From contig NZ_JBEYUH010000001.1 in assembly GCF_040643435.1 (NCBI RefSeq), positions 310,001 to 374,000 of the forward strand: a stretch of DNA of 64,000 nucleotides, given 5' to 3'. Positions within the stretch are counted from its first letter, which is position 1, and each line of letters begins with the position of its first letter. The DNA is from Rhodococcus sp040643435 (GTDB lineage Bacteria; Actinomycetota; Actinomycetes; Mycobacteriales; Mycobacteriaceae). Below, piece by piece: positions 15,736-24,876 of this stretch. The notes under the pieces were generated by a model. That model did not search any database, had not been told where the DNA came from, and saw only the letters and a program-made list of their open reading frames with translations. The translations under genes and the position numbers were made by a program.

Positions 15736-17679
15736 TTGGGTGTTCTGTCCCGCATCCAGTCGCCCGACGATCTACGTCGGCTCTCCCCAGTCGAGCTCAC
15801 CGAGCTCGCAGGGGAGATCCGGGAGTTCCTGGTCGAGAAGGTCGCCGCGACCGGCGGTCACCTCGGACCGAATCTGGGCGTCGTCGAGCTGACCATCGCT
15901 CTGCACCGGGTCTTCGATTCACCGCGTGATCCGATCCTCTTCGACACCGGTCATCAGGCCTATGTCCACAAGATCCTCACGGGTCGACGGGACGAATTCG
16001 ACAGCCTCCGCCAGAAGGGCGGGTTGTCCGGCTACCCGTGCCGTGCGGAGAGCGAACACGACTGGATCGAGTCCTCGCACGCGTCGGCCGCTCTGTCCTA
16101 CGCCGACGGGCTCGCCAAGGCCTATTCGCTGACCGGGCAATCCCATCGGACCGTCGTCGCGGTCGTGGGCGACGGCGCGCTCACCGGCGGTATGTGCTGG
16201 GAGGCGCTCAACAACATCGCTGCCGGCCAGAACCGGTCGATGGTGATCGTCGTCAACGACAACGGCCGGTCGTATGCGCCGACGATCGGCGGACTCGCCG
16301 AACATCTCGCCGCGCTGCGTCTCAAGCCCGGTTACGAACGGGTGCTCGACAACAGCCGACGGATGGTCAAGCGGATCCCCTGGGTCGGATCAGCCGCCTA
16401 CTCGGTACTGCACGGTATGAAAGCCGGCGTGAAGGACGCGGTCAGCCCACAAGTGCTGTTCACCGATCTCGGGATCAAGTATCTCGGTCCGGTCGACGGG
16501 CACGACGAGCAGGCCATGGAATCCGCGCTGCGACGTGCCAAGGCCTACGGCGGTCCCGTCCTGGTCCACGCCGTCACGCGCAAGGGCGCCGGATACGCGC
16601 CGGCCGAGAATCACCTCGCCGACCAGATGCACGCCACGGGTGTCATGGATCCGCGCACCGGCCGGGCCAAGTCCGCGTCGGCGCCGGACTGGACCTCGAT
16701 CTTCTCCGAGGAACTCATCACGCTGGGGGAGCAGCGGAACGACGTCGTGGCGATCACCGCCGCGATGCCCGGCCCGACCGGGCTTTCCAAGTTCGGGGAG
16801 CGCTTCCCCGAGCGCACCTTCGACGTCGGTATCGCCGAACAGCACGCCATGACGTCCGCGTCCGGGCTGGCGCTCGGCGGAATGCACCCCGTGGTGGCGG
16901 TGTACTCCACCTTCCTCAACCGCGCGTTCGACCAGCTGCTCATGGACGTAGCGCTGCTCCGGCAACCGGTCACCGTGGTCCTCGACCGCGCGGGCGTGAC
17001 CGGCTCGGACGGCGCCAGCCACAACGGCATGTGGGATCTGTCCTTGCTGGGCATCGTTCCCGGAATCCGGGTCGCTGCGCCGCGCGACGGAGCGACGCTC
17101 CGTGAGGAACTCGGTGAGGCGCTCGGCGTCGATGACGGCCCGACTGTGCTGCGCTTTCCCAAAGGTTCAGTGGGAGAAGACATCCCCGCGCTCGAACGGA
17201 TCGACGGAACGGTCGACGTACTGCGGATGCCGAAGGCGCGTCGCGGAGACGTACTGGTCGTCGCGGTCGGGGCTTTCGCGGGCCTTGCACTCGACGTCGC
17301 CGATCGACTCAGCCGACAGGGGATCGACGCCGCAGTCGTCGACCCGCGGTGGGTACTTCCGGTGCCCGACGCAGTCGTCGACCTTGCGCGCGGCTTCCGG
17401 ATCGTCGTCACGATCGAGGACAGTGGCGTGCACGGTGGTGTCGGCTCGGCGGTCTCCGCCGCCCTGCGCCGCAACGATGTCGATGTGCCCACACGCGATC
17501 TCGGTGTACCGCAGAAGTTCCTCGACCACGCCTCCCGCAACGAGATCCACGCCGAACTCGGGCTGACGGCACAGGATGTGGCCCGTCAGGTCACCGGCTG
17601 GGTCGCGGGCCTCGACAGCGAAGCCGAGGAGCGTCCGCGGCCGTCGGCGGTCGAGCAGTCCGACCGGGAAGCCGGCTGA
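15736..17679 (+). CDS. dxs: 1-deoxy-D-xylulose-5-phosphate synthase
   Basis: Thiamine-diphosphate enzyme condensing pyruvate and glyceraldehyde-3-phosphate, first step of the methylerythritol phosphate route to isoprenoids. The 647-residue protein has the TPP motif GDGALTGGMCWEALNN, FDTGHQAYVHKILTGR and the pyrimidine-domain IAEQHAMTSASGLALGG with its catalytic Glu; the C-terminal transketolase domain follows. The start is a TTG at 15736 preceded by GGAGGGAG; no better codon lies nearby. It ends in a strong hairpin facing the convergent sugar porter. Confidence 0.96.
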   Translation: MGVLSRIQSPDDLRRLSPVELTELAGEIREFLVEKVAATGGHLGPNLGVVELTIALHRVFDSPRDPILFDTGHQAYVHKILTGRRDEFDSLRQKGGLSGYPCRAESEHDWIESSHASAALSYADGLAKAYSLTGQSHRTVVAVVGDGALTGGMCWEALNNIAAGQNRSMVIVVNDNGRSYAPTIGGLAEHLAALRLKPGYERVLDNSRRMVKRIPWVGSAAYSVLHGMKAGVKDAVSPQVLFTDLGIKYLGPVDGHDEQAMESALRRAKAYGGPVLVHAVTRKGAGYAPAENHLADQMHATGVMDPRTGRAKSASAPDWTSIFSEELITLGEQRNDVVAITAAMPGPTGLSKFGERFPERTFDVGIAEQHAMTSASGLALGGMHPVVAVYSTFLNRAFDQLLMDVALLRQPVTVVLDRAGVTGSDGASHNGMWDLSLLGIVPGIRVAAPRDGATLREELGEALGVDDGPTVLRFPKGSVGEDIPALERIDGTVDVLRMPKARRGDVLVVAVGAFAGLALDVADRLSRQGIDAAVVDPRWVLPVPDAVVDLARGFRIVVTIEDSGVHGGVGSAVSAALRRNDVDVPTRDLGVPQKFLDHASRNEIHAELGLTAQDVARQVTGWVAGLDSEAEERPRPSAVEQSDREAG

Positions 17680-17705
17680 TCGGCGAAGGCGACCACAGCG
17701 CCGGT

Positions 17706-17738
17706 TGAGGGTCCGTACCCGTCGGGTACGGACCCTCA
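17706..17738. terminator. Bidirectional terminator hairpin
   Basis: TGAGGGTCCGTACCC (17706-17720) is followed by GTC and its exact complement (17724-17738): a 15-bp perfect stem with a three-base loop. It lies between the stops of the convergent dxs and sugar-porter genes and would work for both, although there is no long U-tract. Confidence 0.8.
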
Positions 17739-17744
17739 CGCGCG

Positions 17745-19142
17745 TCAGCTGTGCATGTCCTCCAGTTCCATGCCCTTCGTCTCGCGGATCTTCGCCTTGA
17801 CGAAGAAGAACGACAACAGGGCGAACAGCGCGAACAGTCCGTAGAGGAACCACAGGCCCACCGCGGAGGTGAGCGGCGGGAATGCCAGCGTCACCGTAAA
17901 GTTCGCGATCCAGTTCGCTGCGGTGCTGATGCCCAGTGCCACCGCACGCATGCGGTTGGGGAACATCTCGCCGAGCATCACCCACATGATCGGACCCCAG
18001 GTGGCGGCGAAGAAGATCACGAAGAGGTTCGCTCCGACGAGCGCGATCGCACCCCAGGGCGCCGGGAGCTCGACGTCCTCACCGCTGCCGACCGCCTGAG
18101 AGAACGCGATCGCCGCAAGCAGCAGGCTCACGAACATTCCGAGCGAACCCGTCATCAGCAGCGGCCGACGACCGATCTTGTCGACGAACAGGATCGAGAC
18201 AAACGTCATGACCACGTTGATGACGGCAGTGATCACCGAGGTCGTGAACGATTGATTCTCCGAGAAACCCACCGACTTCCACAGCGTGGTGGAGTAGTAG
18301 AAGATCGCATTGATGCCGACGAACTGCTGGAAGATCGCCATGGTGATACCGACCCACACCAGCGGTTGCAGTCCGAATACGGGACCGCGGATGTCGCCGA
18401 ATGATGCCCGGGATTCCCGGCGCAGGGTCAGCCTGATCTCCCGGACTCGTTCGTCGGGGCGCAGCTCACCGGTGACGTTGGCCAGTACTGCCGCAGCCTC
18501 CTCGTCGAGATCCTTGCCGACGAGATAGCGCGGCGATTCCGGAATCGTCATCGCCAGTACGCCGTAGACCACGGCCGGCGCTACACCGACGAGGAACATC
18601 CACCGCCAGGCTTCGAGATTCCACCACAACTCGTTCGACGCTCCACCGGCCGCATTCTGCAGAATCGCGTCCGACAGCAGGGCCGCGAAGATGCCGAGCG
18701 TGATGGCGAGCTGCTGCAGCGAGGCCAATGCTCCGCGGTAGCGCGCCGGGGCGATCTCGGAGATGTAGGTCGGAGCGATGACCGACGCGATACCGATGCC
18801 GAGACCGCCGAGCACACGCCACAGCATCAGGTCCGGAACGCTGAACGCCAGGCCCGAGCCGATCGAGGAGATGACGAAGAGCGCCGAACCGAGGAGCATC
18901 ACGCGTTTGCGTCCCCAGCGATCGGCGAGCCGGCCTGCGAACCACGCACCGACCGCGCATCCGAGTAGAGCGATGGCCACGGCGAATCCGGTGACGAACG
19001 AACTGAGCGCGAAGTTCTCCTGGATGGAGTCCACGGCCCCGTTGATGACCGAACTGTCGAAACCGAAGAGGAAACCGCCTACGGCAGCCGCGACGGTGAC
19101 TGCGATGACTTTCGCGGCGTGAGCGGTCGATGGCTGGGTCAC
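17745..19142 (-). CDS. Sugar porter (MFS, GLUT/XylE-like)
   Basis: 465-residue, 12-helix sugar:H+ symporter. Family signatures are clear: GGFLFGFDSSVINGAV in helix 1, LADRWGRKRVM between helices 2 and 3, PESPRYL after helix 6, QQFVGINAIFYYSTTLW in helix 7, DKIGRRPLL between helices 8 and 9 and KGMELEDM near the end. The GTG at 19142 has CAGGAGTCCTCC in front. Glucose or another hexose is the likely substrate but cannot be assigned. A TAATGT box at 19212-19217 on the minus strand is a candidate -10. Confidence 0.92.
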   Translation of the reverse strand: MTQPSTAHAAKVIAVTVAAAVGGFLFGFDSSVINGAVDSIQENFALSSFVTGFAVAIALLGCAVGAWFAGRLADRWGRKRVMLLGSALFVISSIGSGLAFSVPDLMLWRVLGGLGIGIASVIAPTYISEIAPARYRGALASLQQLAITLGIFAALLSDAILQNAAGGASNELWWNLEAWRWMFLVGVAPAVVYGVLAMTIPESPRYLVGKDLDEEAAAVLANVTGELRPDERVREIRLTLRRESRASFGDIRGPVFGLQPLVWVGITMAIFQQFVGINAIFYYSTTLWKSVGFSENQSFTTSVITAVINVVMTFVSILFVDKIGRRPLLMTGSLGMFVSLLLAAIAFSQAVGSGEDVELPAPWGAIALVGANLFVIFFAATWGPIMWVMLGEMFPNRMRAVALGISTAANWIANFTVTLAFPPLTSAVGLWFLYGLFALFALLSFFFVKAKIRETKGMELEDMHS

Positions 19143-19377
19143 CGGAGGACTCCTGGATCGGACAGGCCGCAAGGGCAGGAAAAGGCCGGACACTCTGGGT
19201 TCCTTCGAGTGACATTACGCTGCGCCGACTCGGCGGACGTGACGTTTCGGACGCGAATCGGTCGTCACGAAGCCGCTCCCGTCGGCGCTGACCGGCCTTG
19301 TACCGCCACTCCGGGAAGGATCTCAAGTTAAGAGAAATTCTCATCTGCCCTGCGGGTGGTGGCCGGATCGAAGGAGA

Positions 19378-20229
19378 ATGCTCGCTCCGCTATTGACAGC
19401 AGATGATCAGGCAATACATTCTCCATTCATGACTCGGCGACGACCGGATGCGACAGTAAGCGGTGTGGTGGGTGAAGCAGCGTTCCTGCTCACCTCGCCC
19501 CGGAGGTTTCTCATGGAGATAGCGCTGCCTCCGGTAGGGCACGGCGTGCTCGAACACAGCAAGGCGCTCACCGATCCCGTCACGCGATTCCGGAACACGA
19601 GTGCGTACATCTTCCTGGTGGCGTTCGGCGACGAGGAGGAACGGCGCCGGGTGGTGCGCTTCGTCAACCGCGCCCACGCCCCGGTGCGCTCGGACGGATA
19701 CAACGCCTTCGACCCGAAACTTCAATTGTGGATCGCCGCGGTGATGTTCCACGGCGGCCGCGACATCTACGAACGCCTCTTCGGCGCACTCGACCGGGCC
19801 GACGCCGAACGGCTGTATCGGGACTTCGCGGTCTACGGCACCTCACTGCAGGTACCGGCGGACATGTGGCCCGCAGACCTCGACGCGTTCGAGGCGTACT
19901 GGCACAGCGTCGTCGACGATCTGGTCGTCGACGAGCCCGTCCGTGCCTACGCTCGTGCCCTGCTGTCCGGTGGCGATCTCCCCGTCTTCGTCCGGCCGGG
20001 GATGGCGATCAACCGGTTCTTCACCCTCGGGATGCTCGAACCGCGGATCCGCGAGGCCTACGGGTTCGCGTGGAGCGACGTGCAGCAGCGACGGTTCGAT
20101 CGCGTCATGAAGGTCGCGGCGCCCGTCTACCGGTCACTGCCCACGGCGCTGCGGCACCTGCCGATGAAGCTGGTCCTGCGCGACGCGCGCCGACGGTTCG
20201 CCGCAGCCCCGGCCGACGCCGCAGCATAA
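19378..20229 (+). CDS. MpaB-like oxygenase (DUF2236)
   Basis: Protein of up to 283 residues in the DUF2236/MpaB family, which includes haem-containing oxygenases such as rubber oxygenase Lcp and fungal MpaB. Family features are GEAAFLLTSPRRFLMEIALPPVGHGVLEHS, RFRNTSAYIFLVAFGDEEERRRVVRFVNRAHAPV and WIAAVMFHGGRDIYERLFG. The substrate is unknown. The ATG at 19378 is preceded by GAAGGAG but very closely; ATG 19429 (MTRRRPD) is an alternative. A small inverted repeat, GAGAAATTCTC, lies at 19332-19342 upstream. It converges on the RNase D gene. Confidence 0.82.
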   Translation: MLAPLLTADDQAIHSPFMTRRRPDATVSGVVGEAAFLLTSPRRFLMEIALPPVGHGVLEHSKALTDPVTRFRNTSAYIFLVAFGDEEERRRVVRFVNRAHAPVRSDGYNAFDPKLQLWIAAVMFHGGRDIYERLFGALDRADAERLYRDFAVYGTSLQVPADMWPADLDAFEAYWHSVVDDLVVDEPVRAYARALLSGGDLPVFVRPGMAINRFFTLGMLEPRIREAYGFAWSDVQQRRFDRVMKVAAPVYRSLPTALRHLPMKLVLRDARRRFAAAPADAAA

Positions 20230-20257
20230 GAGCCGGCTCGCCACCGTGCAGCGAACG

Positions 20258-21514
20258 TCAACTCGTTGCGGTGAGTGCTTTCGCCAGTCGCGGCACGGTC
20301 AATGCGCGCTGCCACGGCCGGGCTCCGCCCTCCCTGAAGCGTCCGTCGATGTACTCCTCGACATCGGCGCCGGCCGAGACGTCCCAGTCCCAGCACAGAC
20401 GGCGCACGAGTTCGGGACTGACGAGATTCTCGACCGGAACGGAGACTTCCTCGCCGAGAGCCGTGAGCTCGCCACGCGCGGCGGCGAGACGTGCCGCCTC
20501 CTCCGGATGATGCCGCGCCCACCGCCCTGCAGGGGGAGGACCGGTCAACGGCGGTGTGATGGGCGGGAGCCGGTCCTCGGGCAATGCACGGGCCCGTTCG
20601 ATCGCGTTCAACCACGCGCGTGCCGAACGGCGCTGCCGGGGACCACCGAAGACGGGCAGTGCCTGCAACTGTTCGAGCGTCGTGGGATTTGCCTCCGCAG
20701 CAGCGACGATCGCAGAATCCGGAAGGATCCGCCCCGGAGCGATGTCGCGTCGTGCGGCGATCTCGTCGCGCGTGGTCCACAATTCGCGGACGATCGCGAG
20801 GCGGCGCCGGTCCTTGATCATGTGGATCTTCGACGTACGTCGCCATCGCTCGGGCTTGGGCGCCGGGGGTCCGGCGAGGCGGATGTGCTCGAACTCCTGG
20901 GCTGCCCATTCGGTCTTGTTCTGCCGCTCGAGTTCACGCGCCATCGCCTCTCGGAGGTCGACGAGCGGTTCGACGTCGAGCGCGGCGTAGTTGAGCCACG
21001 ACTCGGGCAGCGGCCGCGTCGACCAGTCGGCCGCGCCGTGCCCCTTGCGCAGTTCCAACCCGAGTGTTTCGGCGACGAGTGCGGCGAGGCCGACGCGAGG
21101 GAAGCCCGCGAGGCGTCCGGCGAGTTCGGTGTCGTACAACCGCGCCGGATGCAGGCCCAGTTCGGCCAGTCCGGGCAGATCCTGGTCGGCGGAGTGCAGA
21201 ACCCATTCGAGCTCGTTGAGCACGGCGGCCAGCGGAGCGAGATCGTCTCGCGTTGGAATCGGGTCGAGCAGCACCGTGCCGGCGCCGTCCCGTCGCAGCT
21301 GGACGAGATAGGCACGCGCAGAGTAGCGGTAACCCGATGCCCGCTCGGCGTCGACGGCCAGTGGGCCGTGCCCTTGTTCGAGAAGCGCCGCTGCTTCGGC
21401 CACTCCGCGCGCCGTGGTGACGACCTCGGGGACACCGTCGCGGGGTTCGAGGAGCGGCACCGTCGTCACATGCTCGTCCTTGTGCGCGTCCTCGTCGTCA
21501 TGTCGTGCCGGCAT
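20258..21514 (-). CDS. Ribonuclease D-like 3'-5' exonuclease (HRDC domain)
   Basis: 418-residue homologue of Rv2681. The DEDD exonuclease core is visible: PLAVDAERASGYRYSARAYLVQL (first Asp/Glu pair), WVLHSADQDLPGL and LLNYAALDVEPLVDLREAM-like WLNYAALDVEPL. An HRDC RNA/DNA-binding domain follows (LWTTRDEIAARRDIAPGRILPDSAIVAAAEANP), then a second repeat-like C-terminal part. It probably trims RNA 3' ends. On the minus strand TAGAGT (21522-21527) lies seven bases before the ATG at 21514, consistent with a leaderless mRNA and with this start. Confidence 0.88.
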   Translation of the reverse strand: MPARHDDEDAHKDEHVTTVPLLEPRDGVPEVVTTARGVAEAAALLEQGHGPLAVDAERASGYRYSARAYLVQLRRDGAGTVLLDPIPTRDDLAPLAAVLNELEWVLHSADQDLPGLAELGLHPARLYDTELAGRLAGFPRVGLAALVAETLGLELRKGHGAADWSTRPLPESWLNYAALDVEPLVDLREAMARELERQNKTEWAAQEFEHIRLAGPPAPKPERWRRTSKIHMIKDRRRLAIVRELWTTRDEIAARRDIAPGRILPDSAIVAAAEANPTTLEQLQALPVFGGPRQRRSARAWLNAIERARALPEDRLPPITPPLTGPPPAGRWARHHPEEAARLAAARGELTALGEEVSVPVENLVSPELVRRLCWDWDVSAGADVEEYIDGRFREGGARPWQRALTVPRLAKALTATS

Positions 21515-21591
21515 GGGCGTGACTCTAGCCCTGTCCCGTCCGGGCGCAATGCGCCTGTCTACGACACGAAGCACCGGACCGCTCGGTGGTC

Positions 21592-22983
21592 CTAGGGCTC
21601 CAGCGCGCCGGCTGCGAGGATCAGGTCGTCGAGGGCGGGGCCGAAGTCGTCGACGAGTTCCCACAGATCGGGTACCAGATCGGGGCACGAGATCAGCCCG
21701 ATATCGAGTTTCCCGTCGAGGGAGAGCACCGTGACGTTGAGTGCCGCGCCGTGGAAGATCGGTCCGAAGGGGTACATCGCCGTCATGCGCGCCCCCATGA
21801 AATACAGCGGCACGGGTGGGCCGGGGACGTTGGATATCACGAGATTGTGGATCACGGGATGCCGGTCGGCGAGCTCGAGGCCGGCGTAGGCGCGCATCGC
21901 GGGCGCGAACACCGCTGCCCCGAGGAACTGTGACCAGTCCTGCAACAGGTTCGCGCCGAGGTCGGCATTGTGTTCCTTGGACACCGCGTTCGCTTCCGCG
22001 AGGGCACGCAGCCGCTCGGCCGGATCCGCGATGTGGGTGTGGAGCTCCGCGAACATCGCAGAGACCTGGTTACGTCCGGGTCGCTCCGACATTCCGTGGA
22101 CCGAGACCGGAATCATCCCGACCAGGGGCGAATCGGGCAGTTCGCCCCTGCGCTCGAGATACCTGCGTAGCGCACCCGCGCACATGGCCATCACCACGTC
22201 GTTGACGGAGACGTCGAAGACCTGCTTCACCAGCTTGACGTCGTCGAGGCTCAACGCGACGAATCCGACGTTGCGATGGCCGGTGATAGTGGTGTTGAAC
22301 GACGTGCGAGGAGCCGTGAACGGAGCCGGCATCGCGTCGCCGCGCCGGGCACGGGCAATCCAGGACGTCACCGACGTCACCGCGGAAGGTAGGATCCGCA
22401 GCAGGTGGAGCGGTCGCCGAGCGACATTGAGCGCACCGGAGATCGCGATGCCGAGCTCGGTCGCGTCTCCGGCACCTTCTCCGGCAGGTGCCGGGCGCGG
22501 ATCGGCCGGATCGAGACTGCACAACTGCGCGATGAGGGCCGCGCCGGAGACCCCGTCCACCCCGGCATGGTGCATCTTCATGATGACTGCGATCTTTCCG
22601 TCGTCGAGACCGTCGACGAACCACATCTCCCACAACGGCCGAGAGCGATCGAGGGGCTGGGCGGCGATATGGCCGCACAGTTCGGCGAGTTCGACCCGCG
22701 TGCCCGGAGCCGGAACGCCGACGTGGTGGACGTGCCGGTCGAGATCGAAGTCGTGGTCGTCGACCCAGACCGGATGGTCGAGGTTGAGTTTGCTGTCGGC
22801 CAGCTTCATACGGAACTGCGGTACGGCGGGGAGCCTCGCCTCGAATTCCTTGCGAAGACTCGGGAAGTCGTAACCGCCCGGGACGGTGGACGGATCCAGC
22901 ACGATCAAGCCACAGATGTGGAGAAGCTGGCTGGGGGTCTCCAGATACAGGAAACCTGCGTCGAGTCCGCTGAGTCGCTGCAT
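21592..22983 (-). CDS. Wax ester synthase/diacylglycerol acyltransferase (WS/DGAT)
   Basis: 463-residue acyl-CoA-dependent acyltransferase that makes storage triacylglycerols or wax esters at the membrane and lipid droplets. The catalytic motif HHxxxDG is intact as MKMHHAGVDGVSG (His138-Gly144). Other family marks are the start MQRLSGLDAGFLYLE, PLWEMWFVDGL, NDVVMAMCAGALRRYL and NLVISNVPGPPVPLYFMGA. A 14-base dyad matching the KstR consensus lies ten bases before the ATG. The gene sits between RNase D and DUF3000, where M. tuberculosis has none. Confidence 0.94.
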   Translation of the reverse strand: MQRLSGLDAGFLYLETPSQLLHICGLIVLDPSTVPGGYDFPSLRKEFEARLPAVPQFRMKLADSKLNLDHPVWVDDHDFDLDRHVHHVGVPAPGTRVELAELCGHIAAQPLDRSRPLWEMWFVDGLDDGKIAVIMKMHHAGVDGVSGAALIAQLCSLDPADPRPAPAGEGAGDATELGIAISGALNVARRPLHLLRILPSAVTSVTSWIARARRGDAMPAPFTAPRTSFNTTITGHRNVGFVALSLDDVKLVKQVFDVSVNDVVMAMCAGALRRYLERRGELPDSPLVGMIPVSVHGMSERPGRNQVSAMFAELHTHIADPAERLRALAEANAVSKEHNADLGANLLQDWSQFLGAAVFAPAMRAYAGLELADRHPVIHNLVISNVPGPPVPLYFMGARMTAMYPFGPIFHGAALNVTVLSLDGKLDIGLISCPDLVPDLWELVDDFGPALDDLILAAGALEP

Positions 22984-22993
22984 GGATCCAGGT

Positions 22994-23007
22994 TAGAACA
23001 GGTTCTA
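22994..23007. promoter_or_regulatory. KstR-like operator upstream of the WS/DGAT gene
   Basis: TAGAACAGGTTCTA is a perfect 6-2-6 dyad and matches every fixed position of the published KstR consensus TNNAACNNGTTNNA (TetR-type repressor of cholesterol catabolism in mycobacteria and rhodococci). It lies immediately upstream of the acyltransferase start at 22983. On the minus strand, TAACCT within and beside the dyad is six bases before the ATG and could be the -10 of a leaderless transcript, so a bound repressor would block the promoter. Confidence 0.65.
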
Positions 23008-23032
23008 GAAATATGGTCGGAATGCGGCATTT

Positions 23033-23608
23033 TCACCGCTGCAATCGTGCGACTCCCGTAGGAGGCAACCCGGCGGCATAGGCGAGAACATCGCAGAACG
23101 CCTCGACGTGGGGGGTCAGCAGGTCGGACTGCGGCGTCCACGACGCGCGCAGTTCCAACTGATGAGCACGGGCCGGGCCCGCGATGTCCCCGAAGCGTAC
23201 GGAGGTCGTCGACGTCACTGTGCCCCCGAGCGCCGTGAGGGGCTCTCCGTGCGCGCCGAGGGCGTCGACGAGCCAACTCCACGCGACCTCGGGTAGCAGT
23301 GAATCCGATGCCAGGCTCTCGTCGACGTCGGCCTGGATATACGAGACGAGCCGGGTCGTCCCGTGCCATGCTTCGTCGCCGTCAGGGTCGTAGAGCAGGA
23401 TGAGGCGGCCGAACGCATCGCCTTCGGACTGCTCGGGCACGCGATCGGTCTCGTCGTGCAGGACTTCGGCGCCCAAGGCATAGCTGTAGGGGGCGAGCCG
23501 TTGCGGGGGCCGGATCGGCCCTACCTCGATCTCCGGGCGCACGGTTGCTGCGTTCATCGCTTCGATTGCGGAACGGAAGCGGGCCGGCTCGGCGGGCGAG
23601 GTGGTCAC
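23033..23608 (-). CDS. DUF3000 family protein
   Basis: 191-residue cytosolic protein, homologue of Rv2680. It begins FRSAIEAMNAATVRPEIEVGPIRPPQRLAPYSYALGAEV and contains GRLILLYDPDGDEAWHGTTRLVSYIQADVD and LLPEVAWSWLVDALG, characteristic of the actinobacterial DUF3000 family; function unknown. On the minus strand TAACGT lies seven bases before the GTG at 23608, suggesting a leaderless message and fixing the start. It is divergent from hemE, as in mycobacteria. Confidence 0.85.
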   Translation of the reverse strand: MTTSPAEPARFRSAIEAMNAATVRPEIEVGPIRPPQRLAPYSYALGAEVLHDETDRVPEQSEGDAFGRLILLYDPDGDEAWHGTTRLVSYIQADVDESLASDSLLPEVAWSWLVDALGAHGEPLTALGGTVTSTTSVRFGDIAGPARAHQLELRASWTPQSDLLTPHVEAFCDVLAYAAGLPPTGVARLQR

Positions 23609-23778
23609 CGAGCGGACGTTAGTGCCGGTGACGCACCGCACGCGGGAGGCGCGCCGATTCCGGTGGACGGGGCGGCCGTGGCAGCATGGGCAAAGGGCCC
23701 GGACGGCACGTCTCGGTCCGAGGCCCGACATCACGACGCCCGGCGCGATGGCGCGCACGGCCCGAAGAACGAGGATCG

Positions 23779-24876
23779 ATGACCGGCTTGGAGAACACGA
23801 ACGTCGGCTCTGCGGTGCCCGCGGAGTACCCCTCGCGGAGGGTTCTGCCGCACGCCCCCCTGTTGGCGGCCGCGCGCGGTGAACGACCGGTCCACCGTCC
23901 CGTGTGGTTCATGCGCCAGGCAGGCCGGTCCCTGCCCGAGTACCGGGAGATCCGCGCCGGCGTCGGCATGCTCGAATCGTGCTTCGATCCGGAGCTGGTC
24001 TGCGAGATCACGATGCAGCCGGTACGACGGCACAAGGTCGACGCCGCGATCCTGTTCTCCGACATCGTCGTGCCTCTCAAGGCCGCCGGAATAGACCTCG
24101 ACATCGTCGCCGGTACGGGTCCGGTCGTCGCGAACCCTGTTCGCACCGCCGCCGACGTCGCCGCGCTGCCTTCGCTCGAGCCGGAAGAGGTCGGGGCGGT
24201 CGCCCGCGCGGTGAGCCTGCTGACCCACGAGCTCGGCGACACCCCGCTCATCGGTTTCGCGGGCGCACCCTTCACGCTGGCGTCCTATCTGGTGGAAGGC
24301 GGGCCGAGCCGTAACCACGAGCGCACGAAGGCGCTCATGCACTCGGACCCGCAGACCTGGCACGCCCTGCTCGGCAAGCTCACCGATGTCGCCGTCGCGT
24401 TCCTGCGCGCTCAGATCGGCGCCGGTGTCGACGCCGTTCAGCTCTTCGATTCGTGGGCGGGGGCCCTCTCGCTCGCCGACTACCGCGAGTACGTCCTGCC
24501 CCACTCCGAGCGCGTGTTCGCGGAGATCGCCGGTGCGGGTCTACCGCGCATCCACTTCGGCGTCGGCACCGGAGAACTCCTCGGGGCGATGGGTGAGGCC
24601 GGCGCCGACGTGGTCGGCGTCGACTGGCGCATTCCGCTCGACGTCGCCGCGACCCGAGTGGGCGCGGGGAAGGCACTGCAAGGCAATCTCGATCCTGCGA
24701 TCCTGTTCGCCGGCTGGGACGTCGTCGAACGCGAAGTGCACCGCATCGTCGCGGAGGCCGACCGTGCGCTCGCGGCCGGCGCGACCGGCCACATCTTCAA
24801 TCTCGGCCACGGCGTCCTGCCCGACACCGACCCCGACGTCATCACCCGAGTAGTCGAGCTGGTGCATTCGCTGTGA
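23779..24876 (+). CDS. hemE: Uroporphyrinogen III decarboxylase
   Basis: Decarboxylates uroporphyrinogen III to coproporphyrinogen III in haem synthesis. The 365-residue protein has the family signatures RPVHRPVWFMRQAGRSLPEYRE near the start, the AILFSDIVVPLKAAGIDLDI segment with the catalytic Asp, and GFAGAPFTLASYLVEG. The ATG at 23779 has GAGGATCG in front; the frame upstream overlaps the divergent promoter. Its stop overlaps the start of hemY (GTGA), making the first link of a hemE-hemY-hemQ operon. Confidence 0.96.
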   Translation: MTGLENTNVGSAVPAEYPSRRVLPHAPLLAAARGERPVHRPVWFMRQAGRSLPEYREIRAGVGMLESCFDPELVCEITMQPVRRHKVDAAILFSDIVVPLKAAGIDLDIVAGTGPVVANPVRTAADVAALPSLEPEEVGAVARAVSLLTHELGDTPLIGFAGAPFTLASYLVEGGPSRNHERTKALMHSDPQTWHALLGKLTDVAVAFLRAQIGAGVDAVQLFDSWAGALSLADYREYVLPHSERVFAEIAGAGLPRIHFGVGTGELLGAMGEAGADVVGVDWRIPLDVAATRVGAGKALQGNLDPAILFAGWDVVEREVHRIVAEADRALAAGATGHIFNLGHGVLPDTDPDVITRVVELVHSL

